A stretch of DNA of 64,000 nucleotides, taken from the NCBI RefSeq assembly GCF_006912135.1, contig NZ_VIRS01000002.1, forward strand, positions 186,001 to 250,000. Reading direction: 5' to 3'. This stretch comes from Cryptosporangium phraense (GTDB taxonomy: Bacteria > Actinomycetota > Actinomycetes > Mycobacteriales > Cryptosporangiaceae). Below the pieces are notes generated by a model. That model ran no database searches. It saw only the letters and a list, made by a program, of their open reading frames with translations, and was not told the DNA's origin. Position 1 is the first letter of the stretch. Each line of letters begins with the position of its first letter. Position numbers and translations under genes: made by a program. Positions 52,264 to 61,029 of the stretch are shown one piece after another.

Positions 52264-53523
52264 GTGTCGTCCACCGAGGCCGAAACGCCTGCCCGGACTC
52301 TGTTCCAGCAGCTACGTGGGCCGCTCGCGCTGCTGCTCGTTGGGGTCAACGGTTTCCTGCTGCTGGTCCAGCTGCTCGCCGTCGTGATCCTGGGCGGTGA
52401 CTTCTCCGATCGACTGTCCGCGGCTCGCGGCGGTTTCATCGGGATCGTCCCGTTCCTGCTGCCGGTGCTGGCGATCCTGCTGGTCGTGGTGCTGCAGCCG
52501 GCGCGCGAGTCGCTCGCGCCGATGGTGACGCTCGCCGCGGTCGTCGAGCTCGGGTTCTCCGCGCTCTTCGGGCTGATCTCGATCCTGGGCGGGTTCGTCG
52601 CCGGGTTCGGCTGGGAGTCCCGGTTCATCAACTTCCTCGACGGCGTCGGGTGGGAGATCCTCGTCGTCGGCGGCTTGTTCTACGCGGTGCGGACGATGCT
52701 GGTCACGCGCCCGGCTCCCCGCCCGGCCGCCGGCCCGGCCGGCTACGGTCCCGGCGGCTACCCGGGCGGGCCGTACGGTGAGGCCCCCGGCGACGGCAGC
52801 GACACCGGCTCCCGTCCGGCCGCGCCCTACGGCCAGCCCGGCGCCTACCCGGGCCAGCCCGGCCAGCCCCAGCCCGGCCAGCCCGGCCAGCCCGGCCAGC
52901 CCCAGCCCGGCCAGCCCGGCCAGCCTCAGCCCGGCACCTACGGCCAGCCGGCCCAGCCGAGCTCCGGCGGCCCGTACGGCGCCCCGGCCCAGCCCGCATC
53001 GGGCGTGCCCTACGGCGGCCAGCCGAGCTCCGGCGTCCCCTACGGCGGTCAGCCCGGCTACGGCCAGCCCGGTTCCGAAGCACCCCACGGCGGTCAGCCG
53101 AGCTGGCCGCAGCCGGGCGGCAGCTGGGGTCAGCCCGGCTCGCCCCAGCCGGGCCAGCCGGGCCAGCCGGGCCAGCCGGGCCAGCCGGGCGTGACCCAGC
53201 CCGGCCAGCCCACGAACAGCTGGTCCGCCCAGCCCGCCTGGCCCGGCCAACCCGGCCAGCCCGCTCAGCCCCAGCCCGGGCAGTGGCCGAACCCGGCCCC
53301 GACGTCCGGCCCCGCAGCTCCGAGCCAGCCCGCCTCCGGCGCGCCCTACGGCGGCTACCAGTCCGCCCCCGGTCAGCCGGGCGGCTACCCGGGCGCGGCC
53401 CACCCGACGAGCGGCTACCCGACCCCGCCGGCCGGCAGCCCGGACGCCCAGGAGACCAACGTCGTGAACGTCAACGACCTCCTCCCGCCCGACCAGGGCC
53501 GTCACCGCACCGACGAGAGGTAA
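52264..53523 (+). CDS. Four-TM membrane protein with Gln/Pro/Gly-repeat tail
   Basis: A 419-residue protein with four transmembrane helices (GPLALLLVGVNGFLLLVQLL near 19-42, then about 58-77, 86-115 and 126-144) followed by a 270-residue disordered tail of GQPGQPQPGQ, YGGQPSSGVP and related repeats, ending in NVVNVNDLLPPDQG. A strong AAGGAGGGACC precedes GTG 52264. No domain of known function is recognised. It sits between divergent fbiA and the fbiC gene, 57 bp before the latter, but a link to F420 is not implied by its sequence. Its plan matches the protein at 39271-40332. Confidence 0.82.
   Translation: MSSTEAETPARTLFQQLRGPLALLLVGVNGFLLLVQLLAVVILGGDFSDRLSAARGGFIGIVPFLLPVLAILLVVVLQPARESLAPMVTLAAVVELGFSALFGLISILGGFVAGFGWESRFINFLDGVGWEILVVGGLFYAVRTMLVTRPAPRPAAGPAGYGPGGYPGGPYGEAPGDGSDTGSRPAAPYGQPGAYPGQPGQPQPGQPGQPGQPQPGQPGQPQPGTYGQPAQPSSGGPYGAPAQPASGVPYGGQPSSGVPYGGQPGYGQPGSEAPHGGQPSWPQPGGSWGQPGSPQPGQPGQPGQPGQPGVTQPGQPTNSWSAQPAWPGQPGQPAQPQPGQWPNPAPTSGPAAPSQPASGAPYGGYQSAPGQPGGYPGAAHPTSGYPTPPAGSPDAQETNVVNVNDLLPPDQGRHRTDER
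52845..53280 (+). repeat. CAGCCCGGC-type coding repeats in membrane protein tail
   Basis: Runs of nine-base GGCCAGCCC/CAGCCCGGC units occur at about 52850-52930 and 53150-53215, interspersed with longer YGG-Q-P units. They encode GQP repeats and are in frame. Confidence 0.85.
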
Positions 53524-53567
53524 CCCGCGCCACAACAGCCTCCGGTTCAACCGGCTGCGCAGCGACA

Positions 53568-53580
53568 TAAGGTGGCCGTC
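53568..53580 (+). promoter_or_regulatory. -10 box of fbiC, probable leaderless start
   Basis: TAAGGT at 53568-53573 is seven bases before ATG 53581. No ribosome binding site is seen in the GGCCGTC spacer. Confidence 0.4.
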
Positions 53581-56166
53581 ATGGTCGAGGTCACGCGCGT
53601 CGCTACCACTCCCGACGACCGAGGACTCAAGCGCGCGCTGCGCCGCGCCCGGGACGGCGTCAGCCTCGACCCGGGCGAGGCCGCCACGCTGCTCTCGGCC
53701 CGGGGCGAGCACCTGGACGAGCTCCTGACGATCGCGTCCCGGGTCCGCGACGCGGGCCTGGTCGACGCCGGGCGTCCGGGAATCGTCACGTACTCCCGCA
53801 AGGTCTTCATCCCGGTCACGCGGCTCTGCCGCGACCGCTGTCACTACTGCACCTTCGCGACGGTCCCGCACAAGGTTCCGCACACGTTCCTCGATCGCGA
53901 CGAAGTGGTGGCGATCGCGAAGGCGGGTGCCGAGCAGGGCTGCAAGGAAGCCCTGTTCACGCTGGGCGACCGGCCCGAGGAGCGCTGGCCGGCCGCCCGC
54001 GAGTGGCTCGATTCGCGCGGGTACGCGTCCACACTCGACTACGTCCGGGCCTGCGCGATCGCGGTGCTGGAAGAGACCGGCCTGCTCCCGCACCTCAATC
54101 CGGGCGTGATGAGCTGGGCCGAGCTGCAGCGGCTCAAGCCGGTCGCGCCGAGCATGGGCATGATGCTCGAGACCACCGCCACCCGGCTGTGGAGCGAGCC
54201 GGGCGGTCCGCACTACGGCTCGCCCGACAAGGAGCCCGCGGTCCGCCTCCGGGCCCTCACCGACGCCGGCCGGGTCGGCGTCCCGTTCACGACCGGCATC
54301 CTGGTCGGCATCGGCGAGACCCACCAGGAGCGGGCCGAGTCGCTGTTCGCGATCCGGGCGTCGGCCCGCGAGTACGGGCACATCCAGGAAGTCATCATCC
54401 AGAACTTCCGTGCCAAGCCCGACACCGCGATGCGCAACGAGCCCGACGCCGACTTCGAGGACTTCCTGGCCACCGTGGCCACCGCCCGGTTGGTGCTCGG
54501 CCCGAAGATGCGCCTGCAGGCCCCGCCGAACCTCATCGACGACCTGCACACCCCCGAGGCGGCCGGCACGACCGACGAGTACGCGCTGCTGCTCCGGGCC
54601 GGCATCGACGACTGGGGTGGCGTCTCGCCGGTGACCCCGGACCACGTCAACCCCGAGCGCCCCTGGCCGCAGATCGACGAGCTCGCCCGCCGGACGCAGA
54701 ACGCCGGGTTCACGCTCAGGGAACGGCTCACCGCCCACGCCAAGTACGCGCTGGCCGGCGAGCCCTGGATCGACCCCCGGGTGGCCGGGCACGTCCGGGC
54801 CCTGATGGACCCGGAGACCGGCCTGGCCAACGAGGACGCCGTGCCCGAGGGCCGTCCCTGGCAGGAGCCCGACCCGGCCCTGCTGGAGACGATGGGCCGG
54901 GCCGACCTGGGCACGACGATCGACACGACCGGCCGCACCGACGATCGCCGCACCGACTTCTCGACCGTCTACGGCGACTGGGAGGCCGTCGCCGAACACG
55001 TCGAGAAAGGCCCACAGCGCGCGCCGGAGCGCCTGCGGGACGACGTCCGCAAGGGCTTGAGCATCGCCGCCGAGAACCCGGCGGCACTGCTCGACGAGGC
55101 CAACACCGACGCGATGCTGGCGCTGTTCGCGGCCGAGGGCGCAGCCCTCGACACCCTGACCAAGCTCGCCGACGACCTGCGCAGGGAGGTCAACGGTGAC
55201 GCGATCACCTACGTGGTGAACCGGAACATCAACTTCACCAACGTCTGCTACGTCGGCTGCCGGTTCTGCGCGTTCGCCCAGCGCCGGACCGACGCCGACG
55301 CCTACCGCCTCTCCCACGAGGAGGTCGCCGACCGGGCCGCCGAGGCCTGGACGGTCGGCGCGACCGAGGTGTGCATGCAGGGCGGAATCGACCCGGAGCT
55401 GTCCGGACGCGGCTACGCCGACCTGGTCCGCGCGGTCAAGCAGCGGGTGCCGGGCATGCACGTGCACGCGTTCTCGCCGATGGAGATCGCCACCGCGTCG
55501 GCCAAGGCCAACCTGTCGGTGCACGACTGGCTGGTCATGATGAAGGAGGCCGGGCTCGACACGATCCCCGGCACCGCGGCCGAGATCCTCGACGACGAGG
55601 TCCGCTGGGTGCTCACCAAGGGCAAGCTGCCCGCGGCCGAGTGGATCGAGATCGTCAAGACCGCGCACAAGCTGGGCATCCGCTCTTCGTCGACGATGAT
55701 GTACGGGCACGTCGACCACTCCGGGCACTGGCTCGGCCACTTCCGCACGCTGGCCGCCATCCAGGACGAGACCGGCGGATTCACCGAGTTCGTGCCGCTG
55801 CCGTTCGTCCACCACAACGCGCCGATCTACCTGGCCGGCATCGCCCGGCCGGGGCCGACCGCGGCCCAGAACCGCGCGGTGCACGCGCTGGCCCGGCTGG
55901 CGTTCCACGGCCGGATCGACCACATCCAGTGCTCGTGGGTGAAGCTCGGCGACACCGGCGCGACCCAGATCCTCCAGGGTGGTGCGGACGACGTCGGCGG
56001 CACGCTGATGGAGGAGACGATCAGCCGGATGGCCGGGTCGGAGAACGGCAGCGAGCGCAGCGTCGAGGAACTCACCGCGATGGCCGCGGCGGCCGGCCGG
56101 CCGGTCCGGCAGCGGACCACCACCTACGGCGAGGTGCCGTCCCGCCCGACGCTCACTCTGGCGTAG
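53581..56166 (+). CDS. fbiC: FO synthase, fused CofG-CofH (FbiC)
   Basis: An 861-residue enzyme with two radical-SAM halves that makes the deazaflavin FO from tyrosine and a pyrimidine precursor. The first (CofG) has the cluster motif CRDRCHYC near residue 82-89, the second (CofH) has CYVGCRFC near 556-563; both are C-x3-C-x2-C. Other conserved segments are [19 protein letters not shown], and [10 protein letters not shown]. Single-gene fusions of this kind are typical of actinomycetes. Its position beside fbiA and fbiB makes a compact F420 locus. It starts at ATG 53581 behind TAAGGT; its 3' end overlaps the convergent histidine kinase by 14 bp. Confidence 0.96.
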   Translation: MVEVTRVATTPDDRGLKRALRRARDGVSLDPGEAATLLSARGEHLDELLTIASRVRDAGLVDAGRPGIVTYSRKVFIPVTRLCRDRCHYCTFATVPHKVPHTFLDRDEVVAIAKAGAEQGCKEALFTLGDRPEERWPAAREWLDSRGYASTLDYVRACAIAVLEETGLLPHLNPGVMSWAELQRLKPVAPSMGMMLETTATRLWSEPGGPHYGSPDKEPAVRLRALTDAGRVGVPFTTGILVGIGETHQERAESLFAIRASAREYGHIQEVIIQNFRAKPDTAMRNEPDADFEDFLATVATARLVLGPKMRLQAPPNLIDDLHTPEAAGTTDEYALLLRAGIDDWGGVSPVTPDHVNPERPWPQIDELARRTQNAGFTLRERLTAHAKYALAGEPWIDPRVAGHVRALMDPETGLANEDAVPEGRPWQEPDPALLETMGRADLGTTIDTTGRTDDRRTDFSTVYGDWEAVAEHVEKGPQRAPERLRDDVRKGLSIAAENPAALLDEANTDAMLALFAAEGAALDTLTKLADDLRREVNGDAITYVVNRNINFTNVCYVGCRFCAFAQRRTDADAYRLSHEEVADRAAEAWTVGATEVCMQGGIDPELSGRGYADLVRAVKQRVPGMHVHAFSPMEIATASAKANLSVHDWLVMMKEAGLDTIPGTAAEILDDEVRWVLTKGKLPAAEWIEIVKTAHKLGIRSSSTMMYGHVDHSGHWLGHFRTLAAIQDETGGFTEFVPLPFVHHNAPIYLAGIARPGPTAAQNRAVHALARLAFHGRIDHIQCSWVKLGDTGATQILQGGADDVGGTLMEETISRMAGSENGSERSVEELTAMAAAAGRPVRQRTTTYGEVPSRPTLTLA

Positions 56167-58357
56167 CGGCCGGCGGCGGACGTAGCGGCAGGCGAGCAGT
56201 GGCCGTGGTGCCCTGCTCGCCCTGCGACTGCAGGGTCAGCGTCCCGCCGTGCCTGGCCAGCACCGTCGTCGCGATGGCCAGGCCCAGCCCGGTGCCGCGG
56301 ATCTTCCGCTCGGTGCTCCGCGTTCCGCGGCGCAGCCGCCGCGTCACCAGCTCCAGCTCGCTGACCGGGATCCCGATCCCGCTGTCGGCCACGCTCAGCG
56401 CGAGCGCTCCGCCGCCCAGGTCCAGTCCGACGTCGACCTGCCCGCCATCGGGGCTGTACCGCACCGCGTTGTCGACGAGATGGTCGACGGCCTGGCGCAG
56501 GCGTTCCGGGTCGGCGACCAGCGGCGCCTCGGTGGGCAGGTCGGACCGCAGCGTGACCCCCTGCTCGTCGGCCATCGGCCGGTAGGCCTCGATCGCCTCC
56601 CGGACGATCGTGGCCAGGTCGGTGGGCACCAGCTCGAGCATCGTGTGCCCGGAGTCCAGCGCGGCCAGGTCGAGCAGGTTCTCGACGATGTTCAGCAGCA
56701 GCCGGGTGTTGCGTTCGACGACGTCGAGCAGCGGGCGGACGCTGCCGATCGTCTCGTCCTCCTCGGACTCCTTGAGCAGCTCGGTGTAGGCCGAGATCGA
56801 CGTGAGCGGGGTGCGCAGCTCGTGGCCGACCAGCGCGATGTACTCCTCCTCGGAGCGCGCCAGGCGGGCCGCGTAGCTCTCCGCGCGACGGCGCTCGAGG
56901 TGCTGGCCGATCTGGGCCGCGATGCCGATCAGGACCGAGATCAGCGAGCTCTCCGGCTCCTCGGCGTGGGCCGAGAAGAACGTCAGGACGCCGGTCGTCC
57001 GCTCGCCGCTGCGCACCGGCACGGCCAGCGCCGCGTGCAGCCCGCAGCCGGCCGCCATCGGGTCGGCCAGCGGCCCGGACGCGATGTCGGCCACCCAGAG
57101 CGGTGCGCCGGTCTTCCAGACCGTGTGGACGAGCCCGGCATCCGTGTCGACGACGGAGTCCGGAAGTCGCGGGATCGGGGCCCGACCGGGCTGGTCCCAG
57201 CGGGCGGTCGCGGTCAGCGAACCCGACAGCTCGTCGGCCAGCCACAGCTCGGCGTGCGGCCAGTGCAGGCACTCGCCGATCGCGGCCAGCGCGTTGCCCG
57301 CCGCGACCGGCAGCGAGGGCGTGTCGACCAGGGCCTGGGCAGCGGCCAGTTCGCAGGCCTGGAGCTGCTCGGCCCGGCGCCGGTGCGTGATGTCCTCGGC
57401 GGTGATCACCGCCCCGACCCGGTCGCCGGCCGCGTCCACGATCGGCTGGCCGTTGACCGACAGCACCCGGGGACGTCGCCCGGGCGCCAGCACGAGCACG
57501 TCGACGTCGCGGAGGCGCTCGCCGCGCAGGGCCCGGCGCAGCGGGACGTCGTCGGCGGCGAACGGGCGGCGATCGGGGTGGTAGAGGTGCATCGCCGACG
57601 GCCAGTCGTCCGGCTGCAGCGCGGAGTCGTCGTCGGTGTGCCCGAGCATCTGGCGCATCGCCTGGTTGAAGACGATCAGGTTGCCGTCCCGGTCGCAGGC
57701 CGCGACCCCGGTCTGCAGGCTGGTGAGCAGGGCGCCGGTGAACGCGTGCAGCTCGCCGAGGCCGTCGGTGAGCTCGTCGATCTCCTCGATCGTGTCGGGG
57801 ATCGTCTCCGGTGCGGCGGCAGTGGTACGGCTGTGCCGGTCGATCTCGCCCGCCAGCCCGGCGGTGAAGAGCTGGGCGGCGTCGTCGATGACCGTCAGCT
57901 GCCGGGCCGACCACTCGCGGGGGAGGTGGTCACCGATCGCGAGAACGCCGACGACCATCTCGTCCGCGTCACGGATCGGGAATCCGACGTACGACCCCAG
58001 CCCGTGCTTGCGGACCGCGGCCGTCTCGGCGAACCGGCGGTCCTGGGTGGCGTCGCCGACGATGATCGGGATCCCGGCCGCGACCACGGCCTCGCAGAGC
58101 GACCGCTCGGCGGCGATCTGGGCCGGACCGGCTCCGGTACGGCCGGCCCCGAACGACCCGAGCACGGCCTGGCGCTGCACCCCGACCAGCGAGATCAGCG
58201 CGTTCGGAGCGCCGCAGGCCTCGGCCACGAGCCGGGCGAGCTGGTCGGCCAGGCACCGGGACGCCGACGCGGCCGCCCGCTCGACGGCGGCGATCCGGTC
58301 GGGCGCGGCCAGCGCGGTCTCCCCGCTGGGCCAGTAGCCACTTGTCGGACGATCCAC
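56153..58357 (-). CDS. Multidomain sensor histidine kinase (GAF-PAS-GAF)
   Basis: A 734-residue soluble sensor kinase. A first GAF domain covers about residues 25-180 ([48 protein letters not shown]); a PAS domain about 205-325 ([35 protein letters not shown]); a second GAF about 340-490. The HisKA phosphoacceptor is in [13 protein letters not shown]; the HATPase has [20 protein letters not shown] and RGTGLGLAI. No transmembrane helix is present. The ligand could be redox, gas or a small molecule. No response regulator is adjacent, so it is an orphan. GTG 58357 follows GGGGGGTGCGGG. Divergent from whiB2. Confidence 0.9.
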   Translation of the reverse strand: MDRPTSGYWPSGETALAAPDRIAAVERAAASASRCLADQLARLVAEACGAPNALISLVGVQRQAVLGSFGAGRTGAGPAQIAAERSLCEAVVAAGIPIIVGDATQDRRFAETAAVRKHGLGSYVGFPIRDADEMVVGVLAIGDHLPREWSARQLTVIDDAAQLFTAGLAGEIDRHSRTTAAAPETIPDTIEEIDELTDGLGELHAFTGALLTSLQTGVAACDRDGNLIVFNQAMRQMLGHTDDDSALQPDDWPSAMHLYHPDRRPFAADDVPLRRALRGERLRDVDVLVLAPGRRPRVLSVNGQPIVDAAGDRVGAVITAEDITHRRRAEQLQACELAAAQALVDTPSLPVAAGNALAAIGECLHWPHAELWLADELSGSLTATARWDQPGRAPIPRLPDSVVDTDAGLVHTVWKTGAPLWVADIASGPLADPMAAGCGLHAALAVPVRSGERTTGVLTFFSAHAEEPESSLISVLIGIAAQIGQHLERRRAESYAARLARSEEEYIALVGHELRTPLTSISAYTELLKESEEDETIGSVRPLLDVVERNTRLLLNIVENLLDLAALDSGHTMLELVPTDLATIVREAIEAYRPMADEQGVTLRSDLPTEAPLVADPERLRQAVDHLVDNAVRYSPDGGQVDVGLDLGGGALALSVADSGIGIPVSELELVTRRLRRGTRSTERKIRGTGLGLAIATTVLARHGGTLTLQSQGEQGTTATARLPLRPPPAATPE

Positions 58358-58709
58358 CCCGCACCCCCCATGCTGGCGATAGGGGCACAATATCCCTGTT
58401 TGCCAGATTTGGTAAACGGCGGTCGCGGTTAGCCGGTTGCCCACGGTTGGGACGCTGGAGGGGGAAGAGATCCCTGCAAATTGCGGTAACGGGTGTTCCC
58501 GCTCGGCGATACTTCGACCCTTTTTGCCGGGGTGGGTTCGCTCACCCAGCCTGACACGTGATAAAAATACGCATATCAGGTCAATTTGTCTCTTGACGCG
58601 ACCGGCATTACACGCGTGTAATTCCCATTGGGGATAGCTCATATCGCCTTCCACAGGGGGTTCGACGCGCCAGCCGCGCGGCCGGCGTACGAGTGGAGGA
58701 GGCACGGAA
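58358..58709 (+). promoter_or_regulatory. whiB2 upstream region with palindromic promoter
   Basis: In this 352-bp divergent gap TTGACG (58593-58598) and TGTAAT (58617-58622), 18 bp apart, form a promoter for whiB2. A perfect 16-bp palindrome ATTACACGCGTGTAAT (58607-58622) covers its -10 box and is a strong operator candidate. It resembles a BldD box (TNAC-N5-GTNA) but with six bases between half sites. A GACAC (58553-58557), the core recognised by WhiA, lies upstream in TGACACGTGA. The leader to the start is about 80 nt. Confidence 0.6.
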
Positions 58710-58967
58710 GTGGCCGCAGAAGTGATCACCGGTCTTGAGGTCGGTGAGGCACCGGAGTGGCAGGACCGCGCGCTCTGCGCGCAGACGGATCCGGAAGCGT
58801 TCTTTCCGGAGAAGGGCGGTTCGACCCGCGAGGCCAAGCGCATCTGCACCGGGTGCGAGGTCAAGGCGGAGTGCTTGGAATACGCGTTGGCGCACGACGA
58901 ACGCTTCGGCATCTGGGGCGGTCTGTCGGAGCGCGAGCGACGCAAGCTGAAGAAGCGGGTCGTCTGA
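58710..58967 (+). CDS. whiB2: WhiB-family regulator, WhiB2/WhmD type
   Basis: An 85-residue Wbl protein with cluster cysteines 23, 46, 49 and 55 and the turn RFGIWGGLSERERR followed by a basic KLKKRV end. ALCAQTDPEAFFPEKGGSTREAK is the hallmark of Streptomyces WhiB and mycobacterial WhiB2/WhmD, which work with WhiA in sporulation septation or cell division. GTG 58710 follows GGAGGAGGC. Its position between fbi genes and the DUF3499-phosphohexomutase group equals that in mycobacteria, supporting orthology. Confidence 0.94.
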   Translation: MAAEVITGLEVGEAPEWQDRALCAQTDPEAFFPEKGGSTREAKRICTGCEVKAECLEYALAHDERFGIWGGLSERERRKLKKRVV

Positions 58968-58984
58968 CCGCTTCGCCTCTTCCG

Positions 58985-60541
58985 TCAGAGTGCGCGTCGT
59001 AGGGAGCCCTGGCTCCAGACGGCTCTGATCGTTCCGAGGTGTGCGCCGAGCGCTGCGAGCGCGGCGCCGAGTTCGAGAGTCTCGACCGGGTGTGACGGGC
59101 CACCAGGGGGTGTGGGGGCCGCGTCCGGGTCCGGACGTCCGGCGAGAGTGCGCCGGACACCACCGATCGACGACCGCACCGCTCCGACCTCCCGCCGGAG
59201 CGGTGCTCGGTCGTACACGTCTCCGGCCGCGTCGACGAGCGTGCGCACCGGTTCCCGGCAGGCGTTCAGGGCGTCGATCGCGTCGGCCAGCGGGGTGGGT
59301 CGGAGGGTCCGCAGGGCTCTGAGCGGTGGGGCCAGGGCGTTCAGGCCGTCCAGCGCCTCTTCCCAGTTGGCGTGGGGAGTTCTGGGGTCGCTACGGAGGG
59401 CGGCCATGGTCTCGCCGAGGGCGGCCAGTGCGTCGGCGGTGCGGCGGCGGGCGACGGCGGACGTCCGGACCGGGAGGACGAACCAGGCCGCTCCGATCGC
59501 CAGCAGCGCGCCGGCGAGGATGCCGATCAGCCGGGCGGCCAGCACCTCCGGACCGGATTCGCCGTAGTAGGCGTAGAGGATCGCCAGGGCGCCGGTGACG
59601 CCGGCGGCCCAGTAGGCGTAGCTGTAGTCGCGGAGCCAGGCGGCGACGCCGAGCAGCGCGAAGATCGCGGCGATCGCGAGCGGGTCGCCGGGGGAGAAGG
59701 CCTGGCTCAGGAGCGTGGCGAGGATGGTGCCGCCGGCTGCGCCGCCGAGGCGCAGGATGCCTTTCCAGACGACGTCACCCCGGCCGCGGTTGCCGCTGCT
59801 GACGAGGAACGCCGTCAGCACGGCCCAGGTGCCGTGTCCGGGCGTGAGCACGCGCCCCAGCACGAAGGCCCCGACCAGCGCGACCGCCAACTGGATCGCC
59901 ATCCGGGTCGACGGGATCGGCCGCATCTCGCTCCGACGCCCGCGCGCGGGCCCCGCCCCGCCGGTGGGGCCGGTGGCCGGGCCCGCGATGGGGCCGGTGG
60001 CCAGGCTCGCGCCGACGGCGGTCGCTGGGGCCGGCGGGCGGCGGCGCCGCTCGGCCAGCCGGTCGGCGGCCAGCGACGTGGCCGTGGCCCAGGCGGCGGC
60101 CAGGAGGGCGACCGCGGCGGCGGCCAGGGCGGTCGGCCAGAGCGGTCGTCCGGGCGGGACGGCCAATGGCACCGGGACGACGATCATCGCTACCAGGGGG
60201 AGCGTCAGCAGCCGGCCGGCCAGGGCACCGCGCGGGCCGTACCGCCGGAGCCAGACCGCCCCGGCCAGCCCTCCCACGAACAGCGCCGCTCCCACCACCG
60301 GCACCACCCGGAGCAGGGCCCCGACCGCCCCGGCCACCACCGCCACGACCGGAACCGCGGCGATCCCCACGAGCCGCCGCCGAAGATCCGCACCCCGCTC
60401 GGCCCGGCCGAACGACAGCGCGAGCACGACCGCGAGCACCGGCAACGCCCCGTGCGTCCCGACCGCCGCATCGATCGGCAACGCCGACGCGAACGCCCCC
60501 AGCGCTCCGCCGAGCAACACGACCGCAGACTTGATACGCAT
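58985..60541 (-). CDS. FUSC-family membrane transporter
   Basis: A 518-residue protein with two blocks of transmembrane helices (about residues 5-160 and 215-350) separated by a basic Arg/Pro-rich loop. The second block, with GTWAVLTAFLVSSGNRGRG, matches the FUSC (fusaric acid/aromatic exporter-like) domain; a cytoplasmic helical domain of 160 residues ends the protein (WEEALDGLNALAPPLRALRTL). Family members export aromatic acids or related toxic compounds. It is divergent from a MarR regulator with an operator-like repeat between. The start at 60541 lies eight bases after a TAAACT box, so leaderless. Substrate unknown. Confidence 0.87.
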   Translation of the reverse strand: MRIKSAVVLLGGALGAFASALPIDAAVGTHGALPVLAVVLALSFGRAERGADLRRRLVGIAAVPVVAVVAGAVGALLRVVPVVGAALFVGGLAGAVWLRRYGPRGALAGRLLTLPLVAMIVVPVPLAVPPGRPLWPTALAAAAVALLAAAWATATSLAADRLAERRRRPPAPATAVGASLATGPIAGPATGPTGGAGPARGRRSEMRPIPSTRMAIQLAVALVGAFVLGRVLTPGHGTWAVLTAFLVSSGNRGRGDVVWKGILRLGGAAGGTILATLLSQAFSPGDPLAIAAIFALLGVAAWLRDYSYAYWAAGVTGALAILYAYYGESGPEVLAARLIGILAGALLAIGAAWFVLPVRTSAVARRRTADALAALGETMAALRSDPRTPHANWEEALDGLNALAPPLRALRTLRPTPLADAIDALNACREPVRTLVDAAGDVYDRAPLRREVGAVRSSIGGVRRTLAGRPDPDAAPTPPGGPSHPVETLELGAALAALGAHLGTIRAVWSQGSLRRAL

Positions 60542-60584
60542 CCCTTAGGAGTTTAGGCGAGCTTTATGCGACCAGCAGCAATTT

Positions 60585-60600
60585 CGCTAAGTGATAGCGT
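60585..60600. promoter_or_regulatory. Operator-like inverted repeat at marR/FUSC junction
   Basis: CGCTA-AGTGA-TAGCG (60585-60599) is a perfect five-bp inverted repeat with a five-base centre, overlapping TAGCGT (60595-60600), a -10 box six bases before the MarR ATG. Symmetry extends weakly to TTCG...CGAA. It is a good candidate for MarR autorepression and FUSC control. Confidence 0.55.
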
Positions 60601-60606
60601 ACGAAA

Positions 60607-61029
60607 ATGGCCAACCCGACCCAGGACCAGATCGTCACGATCCGGCGGGGCGTCACCCGCCTGGCCCGGCGCCTGCGAGTCGAACGCCCACCCTCCGCCC
60701 TCAGCGGCAACAAGATCGCCGTGCTCGCTTCCCTGTACCGCAACGGCCCCACCACCCCGGGCGCGATCGCCGCCGCCGAGCACCAGCAACCCCAGTCCCT
60801 CACCCGCGTCTTCGCCGACCTCGAGGCCGACGGTCTCGTCCTCCGCGTCCGAAGCGAGACCGACCGCCGGGCCTGGGTGCTGCACCTCACCGTCGAAGGC
60901 CGGGAGGCGCTCCGCGCCGACATGGCCCACCGCGACGCCTGGCTCGAAGCCGCCCTCGACGACCTCACCGACGCCGAGCTGGGCCTCCTGGAGATCGCCG
61001 CCCAGCTGATGGAGCGGATCGCCCGCTAA
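60607..61029 (+). CDS. MarR-family transcriptional regulator
   Basis: A 140-residue winged-helix regulator: IRRGVTRLARRLRVER at the dimer interface, recognition helix region PGAIAAAEHQQPQSLTRVFADL, and the wing VLRVRSETDRRAWVLHLTVEG with its D-R-R. The divergent FUSC transporter gene is the probable target, a classic MarR-exporter arrangement that responds to an aromatic or drug-like ligand. The mRNA is probably leaderless. Its stop overlaps the convergent membrane-protein gene by four bases. Confidence 0.92.
   Translation: MANPTQDQIVTIRRGVTRLARRLRVERPPSALSGNKIAVLASLYRNGPTTPGAIAAAEHQQPQSLTRVFADLEADGLVLRVRSETDRRAWVLHLTVEGREALRADMAHRDAWLEAALDDLTDAELGLLEIAAQLMERIAR

Noticed and set aside
58607-58622. 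Direct assignment of the whiB2 palindrome as a BldD box
   Set aside because: Half-sites TTAC and GTAA are six bases apart, one more than the BldD consensus.
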